A stretch of 64,000 bases of DNA from Bacteroidales bacterium (GTDB lineage: Bacteria; Bacteroidota; Bacteroidia; Bacteroidales; P3): assembly GCA_017962665.1 (NCBI GenBank), contig JAGCUU010000036.1, positions 26,826 through 90,825 on the forward strand. The letters run 5' to 3'. The notes below the pieces were generated by a model, which did not search any database, was not told where the DNA came from, and saw nothing but the letters and a program-made list of their open reading frames with translations. A program made the translations under genes and the position numbers. This document shows, piece by piece, positions 54,795 through 62,161 of this stretch. The first letter of the stretch is position 1. Every line of letters begins with the position of its first letter.

Positions 54795-55037
54795 CTAATT
54801 GGCCAGGGCTGTCTTGCAGCTCAGGCCAGGAATACGGCCAAGCGGCCCTGTAAGTGCGTTTATTTGGTTCATACTGCCCTCGACGATAAGCGACAATACC
54901 GCCACCGGCCTGTCGTGAAATGGCAACCCTTGCCGACATAAAATAATGTCAGCATGTTCTGAAAGAATCTGATTAACGGAAGGCGACACCTCGCGGTCGC
55001 GGATGAGTATTGTTATTGTCCCTATTCTCTTTTCCAT
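54795..55037 (-). CDS. TM1266-like ACT-type regulator of the hydrogenase system
   Basis: An 80-residue protein starting MEKRIGTITILIRDREVS, with DIILCRQGLPFHDRPVAVLS in the middle. This matches the small ACT-like TM1266 family that travels with [FeFe]-hydrogenase maturases. It probably binds a small ligand or nickel-free metal signal and influences hydrogenase expression. A longer frame to 55,088 is unlikely because it would cross the operator dyad region. Next gene is hydG. Confidence 0.82.
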   Translation of the reverse strand: MEKRIGTITILIRDREVSPSVNQILSEHADIILCRQGLPFHDRPVAVLSLIVEGSMNQINALTGPLGRIPGLSCKTALAN

Positions 55038-55075
55038 CAGGTGTAAGGCTTTTGGATTAGATTTACAATATTTTA

Positions 55076-55101
55076 TATCGATTAACACTTTCTAATCGAT
55101 A
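55076..55101 (-). promoter_or_regulatory. Inverted-repeat operator at the hydrogenase-maturation promoter
   Basis: TATCGATTA, 8-bp spacer, TAATCGATA: a perfect 9-bp dyad that covers the expected transcription start of the minus-strand TM1266-hydG unit and lies 4 bp from its -7 box. The geometry is that of a repressor or redox-sensor operator. Confidence 0.7.
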
Positions 55102-55104
55102 CTG

Positions 55105-55112
55105 CAAAGATA
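55105..55112 (-). promoter_or_regulatory. -7 box of the TM1266-hydG operon
   Basis: TATCTTTG on the minus strand, an exact TAnnTTTG match. The -33 TTTG is not evident, which suits an activator-dependent promoter. The operator dyad lies directly downstream. Confidence 0.65.
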
Positions 55113-55141
55113 TTTCTTTTTTTCAATATGGAAAATTATTT

Positions 55142-55172
55142 TTTGTCGTTTCGTCTAAAAAATGTATTTTTG
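55142..55172 (+). promoter_or_regulatory. Consensus promoter of the crotonase-hbd operon
   Basis: TTTG (55,142-55,145), 19-bp spacer, TATTTTTG (55,165-55,172); transcription would begin near 55,179, 19 nt before the ATG. Divergent from the hydG promoter and only ~30 bp away. Confidence 0.85.
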
Positions 55173-55197
55173 CAGTTCAAATCAGAAAACCATCAAC

Positions 55198-55974
55198 ATG
55201 TACAATTATCTTAAGACTGAAGAGCGTGGCAGAATATGCATCCTCACAATCAGTGCTCCCAAAAGCCTAAACGCTCTTAACTCGGCAATCCTTGGCGAGT
55301 TAGATGACTATCTAAATAAATTCGACTGCAACACTTACCGTTGTCTCATCATCACAGGAGACGGCGAGAAGAGTTTTGTCGCCGGTGCCGACATCAGCGA
55401 GATGGCTACCCTCAACATACTACAGGGACAGACCTTCGGCAATCGCGGAGCACAAGTGTTCCGCAAAATAGAGACACTGCATGTGCCCGTCATTGCCGCC
55501 GTCAACGGTTTCGCCCTTGGTGGTGGATGCGAGTTGGCTATGGCATGTGATATACGCATCTGCTCCGACAATGCCAAGTTCGGACAGCCCGAGGTGGGTC
55601 TCGGCATCATTCCCGGATTCAGCGGCACCGTGCGTCTGGCACGCCTCGTGGGTATGGGTATGGCAAAACAGCTAATCTACACTGGCCGCGCCATCCGCGC
55701 CGACGAAGCCCTGCGTATCGGATTGGTCAACACCGTCGTACCACAGACCGAGCTGATGGACAAGGCAATGGAAATAGCCGAACAGATTGCAGCCAACGCC
55801 CCCCTCGCCGTCAAGGCCGCCAAACTCTGCATCAATGCCGAATATGACATGGACGTCGACGAAGCCATCCTCTACGAGAACGGCATCTTCGGACGCTGCT
55901 TCGCCACCGAAGACCAAAAGAACGGCATGAAAGCCTTCCTTGAAAAAGGCAAATGCGAATTCCAGGGAAAATAA
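55198..55974 (+). CDS. crt: Crotonase/enoyl-CoA hydratase
   Basis: A 258-residue crotonase-fold enzyme, starting MYNYLKTEERG at 55,198 just after the promoter; a longer frame to 55,162 overlaps the promoter. The oxyanion loop AGADISEM near 63-70 and both catalytic glutamates (LGGGCELAMACD and FGQPEVGLG, 20 residues apart) are present, so it should hydrate crotonyl-CoA. It pairs with the following 3-hydroxybutyryl-CoA dehydrogenase for butyrate-type or fatty-acid chemistry. Confidence 0.88.
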   Translation: MYNYLKTEERGRICILTISAPKSLNALNSAILGELDDYLNKFDCNTYRCLIITGDGEKSFVAGADISEMATLNILQGQTFGNRGAQVFRKIETLHVPVIAAVNGFALGGGCELAMACDIRICSDNAKFGQPEVGLGIIPGFSGTVRLARLVGMGMAKQLIYTGRAIRADEALRIGLVNTVVPQTELMDKAMEIAEQIAANAPLAVKAAKLCINAEYDMDVDEAILYENGIFGRCFATEDQKNGMKAFLEKGKCEFQGK

Positions 55975-56007
55975 TAAAAAACAATTAACAATTAAACAAT
56001 AATTATC

Positions 56008-56844
56008 ATGAAAATCTACGTTATTGGAACCGGCACAATGGCCAAAGGCATTGTCAAAGCTTTTGCCGCCAAGATGCCCGTCGTTATGAAAAGCCGCACT
56101 CAGGCCAGCCTTGACAAAGCCATGGCCTCTATCGCCAAAGGTTATGGAAAACTCGTCGAGAAAGGCAAGATGACCCAGGAGCCCGTTGACGCCCTTTTGA
56201 AGAACATCACCACGACCACCGACTACGCCACATTCGCCGATGCCGACCTCGTCATCGAGGCCGCCGTCGAAGAGATGCAGCTCAAGAAAGACGTCTTCAT
56301 GGAACTTGACAAAATATGCAAACCCGAAGCCATCTTCGCCACCAACAGCAGCTCACTCTCCATCACCGAGATTGCCGCCTGCACCAGCCGTCCTGCACAG
56401 TTCATCGGCATGCACTTCTTCAACCCCGCCGACCGTATGGCTCTCGTTGAGGTTATCCGCGGACAACTGACCAGCGACGAGGTCTGCAAGACCGTCATTG
56501 ATCTCTCCACCGAGATTGGAAAACAGCCTGTAGAAGTGAAAGAAGCTCCAGGCTTCGTCGTCAACCGTATCCTTATCCCTATGATCAACGAGGCTTGTGG
56601 CATTCTCGCCGACGGTATAGCAAGCGCTGAAGACATCGACAAGTGCATGATGCTCGGTGCCAACCACCCGATGGGCCCCCTGGCTCTCGCCGACCTCATC
56701 GGCAACGATGTCAACCTCGCCATCATGGAGGTGCTCTACAAAGAGTTTGGCGATCCCAAGTATCGTCCTCACCCACTGCTCCGCAAGATGGTGCGCGCCG
56801 GACTTCTTGGACGCAAGACCGGCGAAGGATTCTTCAAATACTAA
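56008..56844 (+). CDS. hbd: 3-hydroxybutyryl-CoA dehydrogenase
   Basis: A 278-residue enzyme with a Rossmann N-terminus ([16 protein letters not shown]), [10 protein letters not shown] near 115-124, [17 protein letters not shown] near 135-151 and [16 protein letters not shown] near 185-200. The substrate-binding C-terminal domain ends [13 protein letters not shown]. It interconverts acetoacetyl-CoA and 3-hydroxybutyryl-CoA. It is 33 bp from crt and ends in a good terminator. With crt and the lone kdd at 24 kb it hints that the organism makes butyrate. Confidence 0.92.
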   Translation: MKIYVIGTGTMAKGIVKAFAAKMPVVMKSRTQASLDKAMASIAKGYGKLVEKGKMTQEPVDALLKNITTTTDYATFADADLVIEAAVEEMQLKKDVFMELDKICKPEAIFATNSSSLSITEIAACTSRPAQFIGMHFFNPADRMALVEVIRGQLTSDEVCKTVIDLSTEIGKQPVEVKEAPGFVVNRILIPMINEACGILADGIASAEDIDKCMMLGANHPMGPLALADLIGNDVNLAIMEVLYKEFGDPKYRPHPLLRKMVRAGLLGRKTGEGFFKY

Positions 56845-56850
56845 ACACTT

Positions 56851-56886
56851 AACCCCCCGAAAGTTTTTCTCCTACTTTCGGGGGTT
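56851..56886 (+). terminator. Intrinsic terminator after hbd
   Basis: Stem AACCCCCCGAAAGT/ACTTTCGGGGGTT (one unpaired C) with a TTTTTCTCCT loop and a TCTTTTT tail, 7 bp past the hbd stop. Confidence 0.88.
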
Positions 56887-56908
56887 CTTTTTAGGCGTTA
56901 AACTTTAC

Positions 56909-57868
56909 TTAGAACATACAATCCGCTTCGTTCATCATCGAAGGAAAGACCGACCGGTTATTTTCGAAGGGATAAAACGACGGCATAGCCACGGTCTGCA
57001 GACTGTCAAATCGGGCACTGTTCACAAATTCCAACCTCACCTCCCCACTGTTCCCACGACGGTTCCTGGCAATGACTACATCCGCCATCCTAATGGTGGA
57101 GCCATATTCATCCTCATAAATCTGGTAATATTCCGGACGATAGAGGAACATTATCAGCGAGGCGTAATTCTCCAGTGAGGACATGTTCTCCATATCGTAC
57201 AACATCGGCTTTTTGTTTCCGCCGCGTGACTCCACGCTCCTCAGCACCCTCGCCGTCACCAGGATGGCTATCTTCAACCTCTCGGCGGTGTGAAGTAATT
57301 TTTGTATTGCCAACTCCTTATCGGAGGCATATCCGTCCATGGCAATATTCCCGAAGTTGTCGATGACCACCAGCTGAATGTCGTTCTCATGCTTTAAGCG
57401 TTCTATCTTGCTGACAATCTCCTCCATGTTCACACACAGGTTGTGTTCTATCCATACAGGAGCCTCCTTTATTTTTTCAATAAAATCAGAGTTTGAGATA
57501 CACTCCCTATGGAAGCCTATCCGCTCAAGCATCGCTATTCGCTCCGACTGTTCAGCGGTCAGATTCACCTGTTCCTTCATTATTCTGCTTACAGCATTCC
57601 ATCCATATTCTGTGGCAAGGAGCCGCTTAGCGATATATTCGCTGTCATCCTCCAACGATATGACCGCCATGGGTGTCTTGTTGATTATTCCAATGTTTCT
57701 CACAACTGTCATAGCAAATGAGGTCTTCCCCATTGCGGGGCGTGAGGCCATCACGGAGATATTGCCGATAAGCAGCCCACCACCAATAGCCGCGTCAAGG
57801 CTCGCAATGCCTGTTGGAATGCAGTTCACCTTCTCTCCGATATGGTATAAAAGCTTGTTCAGTTTCAT
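56909..57868 (-). CDS. Stand-alone DnaB-type RecA-fold ATPase, retron-associated
   Basis: A 319-residue protein corresponding only to the C-terminal motor domain of the replicative helicase DnaB; the N-terminal primase-binding domain is missing. Walker A is SRPAMGKTS (42-50), Walker B IQLVVIDNFGNI (about 164-175, acidic D170). DnaB-like blocks SVESRGGNKKPMLYDMENMS (about 211-230) and VIARNRRGNSGEVRLEF with the arginine finger near 268-271 are intact, so ATP hydrolysis is expected. The gene starts 67 bp after the reverse transcriptase stop on the same strand. It may be the effector or partner of the retron. Confidence 0.82.
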   Translation of the reverse strand: MKLNKLLYHIGEKVNCIPTGIASLDAAIGGGLLIGNISVMASRPAMGKTSFAMTVVRNIGIINKTPMAVISLEDDSEYIAKRLLATEYGWNAVSRIMKEQVNLTAEQSERIAMLERIGFHRECISNSDFIEKIKEAPVWIEHNLCVNMEEIVSKIERLKHENDIQLVVIDNFGNIAMDGYASDKELAIQKLLHTAERLKIAILVTARVLRSVESRGGNKKPMLYDMENMSSLENYASLIMFLYRPEYYQIYEDEYGSTIRMADVVIARNRRGNSGEVRLEFVNSARFDSLQTVAMPSFYPFENNRSVFPSMMNEADCMF

Positions 57869-57891
57869 TTTTTGTAAAAGTTATTTATAAA

Positions 57892-57947
57892 GGTTATAGG
57901 TTAAAGATATAGAATTAAACATCATACATCTCTCATCATACATCACA
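57892..57947. repeat. Adjacent heptamer tracts between retron RT and DnaB-like gene
   Basis: GGTTATA, GGTTAAA, GATATAG, AATTAAA, then CATCATA, CATCTCT, CATCATA, CATCACA. The last two lie in the end of the reverse transcriptase gene and supply its TGA stop (57,936-57,938). Confidence 0.8.
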
Positions 57948-59051
57948 CCTCAGGGCATTGAAGCGGCGATTGAGAGCCTTGTAAGTAGCGTCAGTCTCCC
58001 CTTTCACCATCTTGAGGTATAGCAGCTTGCCGGCAACAACTGATTCCAGATTAGGCCTGAAATCACTGTGGGTAGCAGCATATCGTGGATTATCCGCCTG
58101 ATAGTGGTGCTCGAACACTGCCTGCGCCTTGTCGTAGCCATCCATCTCCCAGTTGTGGAGCATCGTCCTCAGCTGTTTGGCATACTCTCTTGGGACATTC
58201 TCCTTCTCATTCACCGTAACGCCCGTTACCTCCTGCCGCATCCCCCTGTGGCAGAGCCTCGTCTTTTCGGGGTTGATGGTGAATCCCTCCTCGTTCTCAA
58301 TAATGTTGCGCATCGATTGGATGAAATGGCTCCCCTCGTCAAATACATTCGCCATTCCGCTGAAAGTTATGTCATCGGCGTAGCGCGTATATTTCAATCC
58401 GTATGCCTTCGCAAGTCTTGTGAGCTTTATATCCATCCGCTCGCAGATGATGTTGGTGATAGTGGGCGAGGTTGGTGCACCCATCGGAAGGACGTTCTTT
58501 CCTTCCGGGCCAGCGTAGCAGCAGAGGTCGGTGATGATGCCAGCCACCTTCCTGTCAAGGTTGAACGGTTTTGTTGTCAGCCGATTGTACAGCCGCCCTG
58601 ATGTTACGGTGTGGAAGAAGTCCTTGAGGTCGATATTATAGACGAATCGCTGTCCGATATGCATCCTTGCTCCCGTCACCACCGAGCGGTGAGAGACAAA
58701 GCCCATCGCGGCGCTGTGGGGAGAGTATATGGTCTGCAGCACGAGGTTCAATCCCTGTTGGATGTACTTCAACGTTGGTTCCGGAGCGTCGATGGTGCGT
58801 AACTCGCCCTTTTTCTTTTTCGGAATCAAAAACCTGTAATACCTAACGGTGTTGGGTGATGACTTTAAAGATTTATCCAATTGACTCATCGTCACCATGC
58901 TCGCCTTCTCGCCATAAAGTCCCTCCAACGCCACATTAATCAATTTGAGCAGGTCTTTTTTCGTATGAAGGCACCCACACAAGTCCGAAATACGACATTT
59001 GACAGCATTCTTCGCCGCCTCCCTATCCAATATGTTTCTATCCAATCTCAT
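57936..59051 (-). CDS. Retron-type reverse transcriptase
   Basis: A 371-residue reverse transcriptase. The catalytic motif YADD is at 224-227, the first aspartate at Asp141 (NIDLKDFF), and LPMGAPTSPTITN at 188-200. Retron-specific features: xAxxH (GARMH, 127-131, with Gly for the usual Asn), VTG (275-277), and a C-terminal VAGKLLYLKMVKGE thumb for reading its own RNA. There is no maturase or endonuclease domain, so it is not a group II intron protein. A structured RNA with matching ends lies directly upstream. It would make msDNA from that RNA; the following DnaB-like ATPase is the likely partner. Confidence 0.9.
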   Translation of the reverse strand: MRLDRNILDREAAKNAVKCRISDLCGCLHTKKDLLKLINVALEGLYGEKASMVTMSQLDKSLKSSPNTVRYYRFLIPKKKKGELRTIDAPEPTLKYIQQGLNLVLQTIYSPHSAAMGFVSHRSVVTGARMHIGQRFVYNIDLKDFFHTVTSGRLYNRLTTKPFNLDRKVAGIITDLCCYAGPEGKNVLPMGAPTSPTITNIICERMDIKLTRLAKAYGLKYTRYADDITFSGMANVFDEGSHFIQSMRNIIENEEGFTINPEKTRLCHRGMRQEVTGVTVNEKENVPREYAKQLRTMLHNWEMDGYDKAQAVFEHHYQADNPRYAATHSDFRPNLESVVAGKLLYLKMVKGETDATYKALNRRFNALRCDV

Positions 59052-59057
59052 AAATTT

Positions 59058-59099
59058 TCAACTATCAATTGTCAACTGTCAATTATCAATTGTCAATTA
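59058..59099. repeat. Heptamer tandem repeat (TCAATTR)6
   Basis: TCAACTA, TCAATTG, TCAACTG, TCAATTA, TCAATTG, TCAATTA, filling the 50 bp between the retron RNA and the reverse transcriptase ATG. Confidence 0.9.
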
Positions 59100-59108
59100 T
59101 CAAAAAAA

Positions 59109-59387
59109 GTTCTCCAGCCCCGATTACTTCAGTAACGTCTCAAGAGCCTGCCTTGAGCCGAGTTGTGAGATGGACCCCCGAGCGAGAGAAGAACTCGGCT
59201 CAAGGCAGCCCGACCCCATTGTGCGACAACGATGACGTACAGGGGACTCGACCGAACCCCGTAGTGCGACATTGCAATGCGGGCCTTTAGTGGACAAGGG
59301 TCCACCGCCCGAAGTCTGCCGATACCAGCAGACAGCGACCGACTGATAAACAGCCAGAAGATTCTAATTCAAAAAAGACTGGAGAAC
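59109..59387 (-). ncRNA. Retron msr-msd RNA
   Basis: About 279 nt on the minus strand, directly upstream of the reverse transcriptase. The ends pair as retron a1/a2 repeats: GTTCTCCAG (59,379-59,387 minus) with CTGGAGAAC (59,109-59,117 minus); two more pairs extend it to 11 including one G-U. The 5' (msr) half has hairpins GTCTGC-8 nt-GCAGAC and GTGGAC-CCTT-GTCCAC. The 3' (msd) half has a 17-bp perfect stem (59,192-59,208 with 59,148-59,164) and a 27-nt loop. Within it TGTCGCAC-WA-YGGGG occurs twice as a direct repeat. After a2 comes a T7 run. I cannot place the branching G exactly. Confidence 0.82.
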
Positions 59388-59497
59388 AATTAATGTCATT
59401 TCTTAGCCGTCTTTTGTGGCTAATGAAATTGAATTTTCGTGTTTCATAATAGCTTACTTATTCGTTACGTTATTTTGGTGTTTTTTGTATTTTGGTG

Positions 59498-59505
59498 CAA
59501 ATATA
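59498..59505 (-). promoter_or_regulatory. Possible -7 box of the retron unit
   Basis: TATATTTG on the minus strand, about 110 nt upstream of the retron RNA 5' end. No -33 TTTG at the right spacing. A short hairpin (59,403-59,423, TTAGCC/GGCTAA) lies between it and the RNA. Confidence 0.35.
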
Positions 59506-59553
59506 ATACAACTTCCCGAATTAATATTTCCCATAGCAAAAAAAATTTCAACA

Positions 59554-59730
59554 TCACACATCATCCCTCTCCTCGTATTTCCTTTTCCGGCAATACAACT
59601 TCTTGTTTTTCTTGATGCGGGTGTGGGCATGGAAGCCGTCGCCCAACAGCAAGCGTTCCATCTCGCGGTTAGCTTTGCGAGCCGCAAGGAGTTCCGGTGG
59701 TATTTTCTTTTTTCTTTTGCGTAGTTTCAT
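59554..59730 (-). CDS. Small basic protein upstream of the retron RNA
   Basis: A 58-residue frame from ATG 59,728-59,730 to TGA 59,554-59,556; an in-frame TGA three codons upstream fixes the start. The protein is very basic: it opens MKLRKRKKKIPPELL, has ANREMERLLLGDGFHAHTR in the middle and ends KKNKKLYCRKRKYEERDDV. One Cys near the end. It resembles nothing I can name; the charge suits a nucleic-acid binding protein. It precedes the retron RNA by about 170 bp on the same strand, after the GmrSD-like gene. Confidence 0.6.
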   Translation of the reverse strand: MKLRKRKKKIPPELLAARKANREMERLLLGDGFHAHTRIKKNKKLYCRKRKYEERDDV

Positions 59731-59966
59731 GATTAATCAAATTCTTATCATGGTAGCATATCGAAAAGAGGCTCACTGCATCTAATCTAATTTAAGGTGT
59801 TCGCGACCATTGGTTCAAAGCCATTGACTTCGTCTTCGCTCATGAGTATCGGAATAATTCAAGCAAGTTTGGCCTTTTCTCTCGGCTTTTGAGCGTTCCC
59901 TTCTGTCAGACACACATCAAAAAATCACACTCGCTATTGTGGAGCAGTCTTTCCCCTCTCTATGTG

Positions 59967-62057
59967 CTATTCCTCGCTATCATCATATTCTACATCTGGC
60001 CTAAACTCAAAGGCCAATTCAGAATATGGGATGTCACATTCGTTGAACAGCCCATGCAGTATGCTCAGCTTCGTGTTGGTGCTATTGTCACTCCAAACAT
60101 ACATATCTTGTCCTAATTCACGTCTCCAAGCCTCAGGTTTGTACGAGAATCCATATTTCTCGTTAGCACAGAGCCATTCGATTGTTGGGCGATACTCTAA
60201 CAGTACATGGCCACAAACCTGAATCAGCATCTCCTTCCATGTATTCACCGGATAGCGAACGCCCTTGTATATGTATGCTTGAAGCTTCTTTCCAGTAAAT
60301 TCAAAATCCTCTTCATCCATCGATACGCTTTCTGCATCACGCCTTTCTGGTTCAAATGATGTCGATGGCATGGGCCACAACTTCATGAATACCGTCAACA
60401 GCAGTTGCTGCCTATGCAACAACTCCTCTTCGGTCCATTTCTCACACTCCTTCACGTAGTTGTTAAGCCGGAAAGCACTTTCTTTGAACCCCTTCTCCAT
60501 ATCTCGTTTCTCAATGAAAGTCAGGTTACTGTATTGCGAATTGTAGCCGGTCAGCGTTAGATTCGCCATTGTATGTAGATATTGCTGATGTATCGTTTCC
60601 CAGTTCTCGCCCAAACTTGCTTTCCATTTTTCAGAAAGTGTCTGAGGCATGATATGTTCTATTGTAATCTCTTTATTCGATAGTTGTTTAACAACTTCGT
60701 GACGTTCGTTGTTGTCTTGATTCTCCATGCGTTCCAGAATAAACATGCGCTGTGGTGTGGGAATCTTGTAAACCTGACGTACAGCAAATTCAGATTTAAC
60801 TTCTTCATCACGTGGGAATACAGAAGAACGTGCCTTGTTGAGTAACAGGTATGTAAGCACATCAATATAATACGGTGCTTCCCCCTGCTGAGTTGTGTTT
60901 TTTGCAATCTGATTCATCACATCCTTGTGCAAGGTCGAGAACACCTTGTTTAATGCATTGGAAGGAAGGTTACAAATTATTCTTCGAGCAAAATAGGCTT
61001 CCGCGATGTCCAGCACTTTGTATCGTTCATCAACAGACATACCGCACTTCTCAGCATAGTCAAAGAATGCCATGTAGAATGGATACATAATCGTTGAGTC
61101 CAGTGTCCTGAGTTGTCTCAATTTCCTGTCCAACCTGTCAACACCTGTTTCGGCATTGTTGATTTGATGGTATATCTGAGCATAGTGATACATCTCTTCC
61201 ATCAATTCAGCCCTGTTCATGGAACTGTCTTCGGCATAATCTTTGAATATGAAATATATCTTGTCGATACGTCCAATTTTGCCTTGTTTCATGGTCAGAT
61301 AGTCACGAACAAACGACGTAGGCTCATAGTCGGTTTTTTCTTCTATCGGATTCCAAAAGCGAGAATACAGGTCGTCTTGCTGCGTTGGCGTCAATGACAT
61401 GAGCAGATAGTTGCGAATCTTATCTGCTTCGCTCAGGTCAAGACCTGTAGAGTTCAGACTTTCGAATATCAACTGCGCATCATCACCATCTTCCAATTTG
61501 ATGTTGATCACCTCCAGCTTCTTAACTGTATCAAATATCTCATCAACAGACAGTTTACTCTTTAGTATTTCTTCATAGAAAAAATCATAATTGCGTGTAA
61601 CATTCGACTCCTTCACATATTCATCTTTCGACTTAAATAGCAAAGCATCAAAAGCTTGCATATCTTTTTTGATCGGTTTCAACTTAACCTTACGTTCATC
61701 TTCCTGGTATTCGTCAACAAGATAACGCTTGAAAATCTTTTCTGTTATCTTTTTGTCCGTAGCCTCAATCTCGTTTGCTTTATATGCGTTCACCAAAGCA
61801 ATGAGAATGAGGGAAACGGTAGTTATTCGCTGCTGTCCGTCTATAATGAATCTATCTTCCGAACCATTTTCAATGCTCGAAACAATGCTACCAAAGAAGT
61901 GGCTTTGCCTTTTTGTTCTATGCAGTTTTAACAAATCTAGAAACAACTGGTTGCAATTCTCAATCTTCCAGTCGTAGTTGCGCTGATAAAGAGGAATGAT
62001 AAACCTCTTATCAGAACCGTCAAAAAACTTTATTAATGGCTGGGCTTCACCTTTCAT
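59967..62057 (-). CDS. GmrSD-like DUF262/DUF1524 defence protein
   Basis: A 696-residue protein. The DUF262 ParB/nuclease-like N-terminal domain shows PLYQRNYDW (22-30) and the signature DGQQR (73-77). A DUF1524 HNH-type nuclease domain follows with EHIMPQT near 473, then NLTLTGYNSQYSNLTFIEKR. The last ~130 residues form an extra domain (KLQAYIYKGVRYPVNTWKEM). The two-domain pair is the GmrSD-type, modification-dependent restriction system against phage. It reads in the same direction as the retron genes and lies ~240 bp from the small basic gene, so this is a compact defence island. Confidence 0.85.
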   Translation of the reverse strand: MKGEAQPLIKFFDGSDKRFIIPLYQRNYDWKIENCNQLFLDLLKLHRTKRQSHFFGSIVSSIENGSEDRFIIDGQQRITTVSLILIALVNAYKANEIEATDKKITEKIFKRYLVDEYQEDERKVKLKPIKKDMQAFDALLFKSKDEYVKESNVTRNYDFFYEEILKSKLSVDEIFDTVKKLEVINIKLEDGDDAQLIFESLNSTGLDLSEADKIRNYLLMSLTPTQQDDLYSRFWNPIEEKTDYEPTSFVRDYLTMKQGKIGRIDKIYFIFKDYAEDSSMNRAELMEEMYHYAQIYHQINNAETGVDRLDRKLRQLRTLDSTIMYPFYMAFFDYAEKCGMSVDERYKVLDIAEAYFARRIICNLPSNALNKVFSTLHKDVMNQIAKNTTQQGEAPYYIDVLTYLLLNKARSSVFPRDEEVKSEFAVRQVYKIPTPQRMFILERMENQDNNERHEVVKQLSNKEITIEHIMPQTLSEKWKASLGENWETIHQQYLHTMANLTLTGYNSQYSNLTFIEKRDMEKGFKESAFRLNNYVKECEKWTEEELLHRQQLLLTVFMKLWPMPSTSFEPERRDAESVSMDEEDFEFTGKKLQAYIYKGVRYPVNTWKEMLIQVCGHVLLEYRPTIEWLCANEKYGFSYKPEAWRRELGQDMYVWSDNSTNTKLSILHGLFNECDIPYSELAFEFRPDVEYDDSEE

Positions 62058-62161
62058 ATCAATACATTTTTGTTTATCGGAAGTGTCCTATAATAATATT
62101 ATTATTTGCGAAGTTACACGTTTCTCAAATATTCTGGTGGCGGGGTAGTGTTAAGTAACAT

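Noticed and set aside
54757-54939. N-terminal extension of HydG to 54,939
   Set aside because: The extra 61 residues are unlike any HydG, overlap the end of the TM1266-like gene and would exceed the family length.
57936-59051. Reverse transcriptase as part of a diversity-generating element or group II intron
   Set aside because: No template/variable repeat pair is seen nearby, no maturase or endonuclease domain is present, and the retron VTG motif and adjacent structured RNA fit a retron better.
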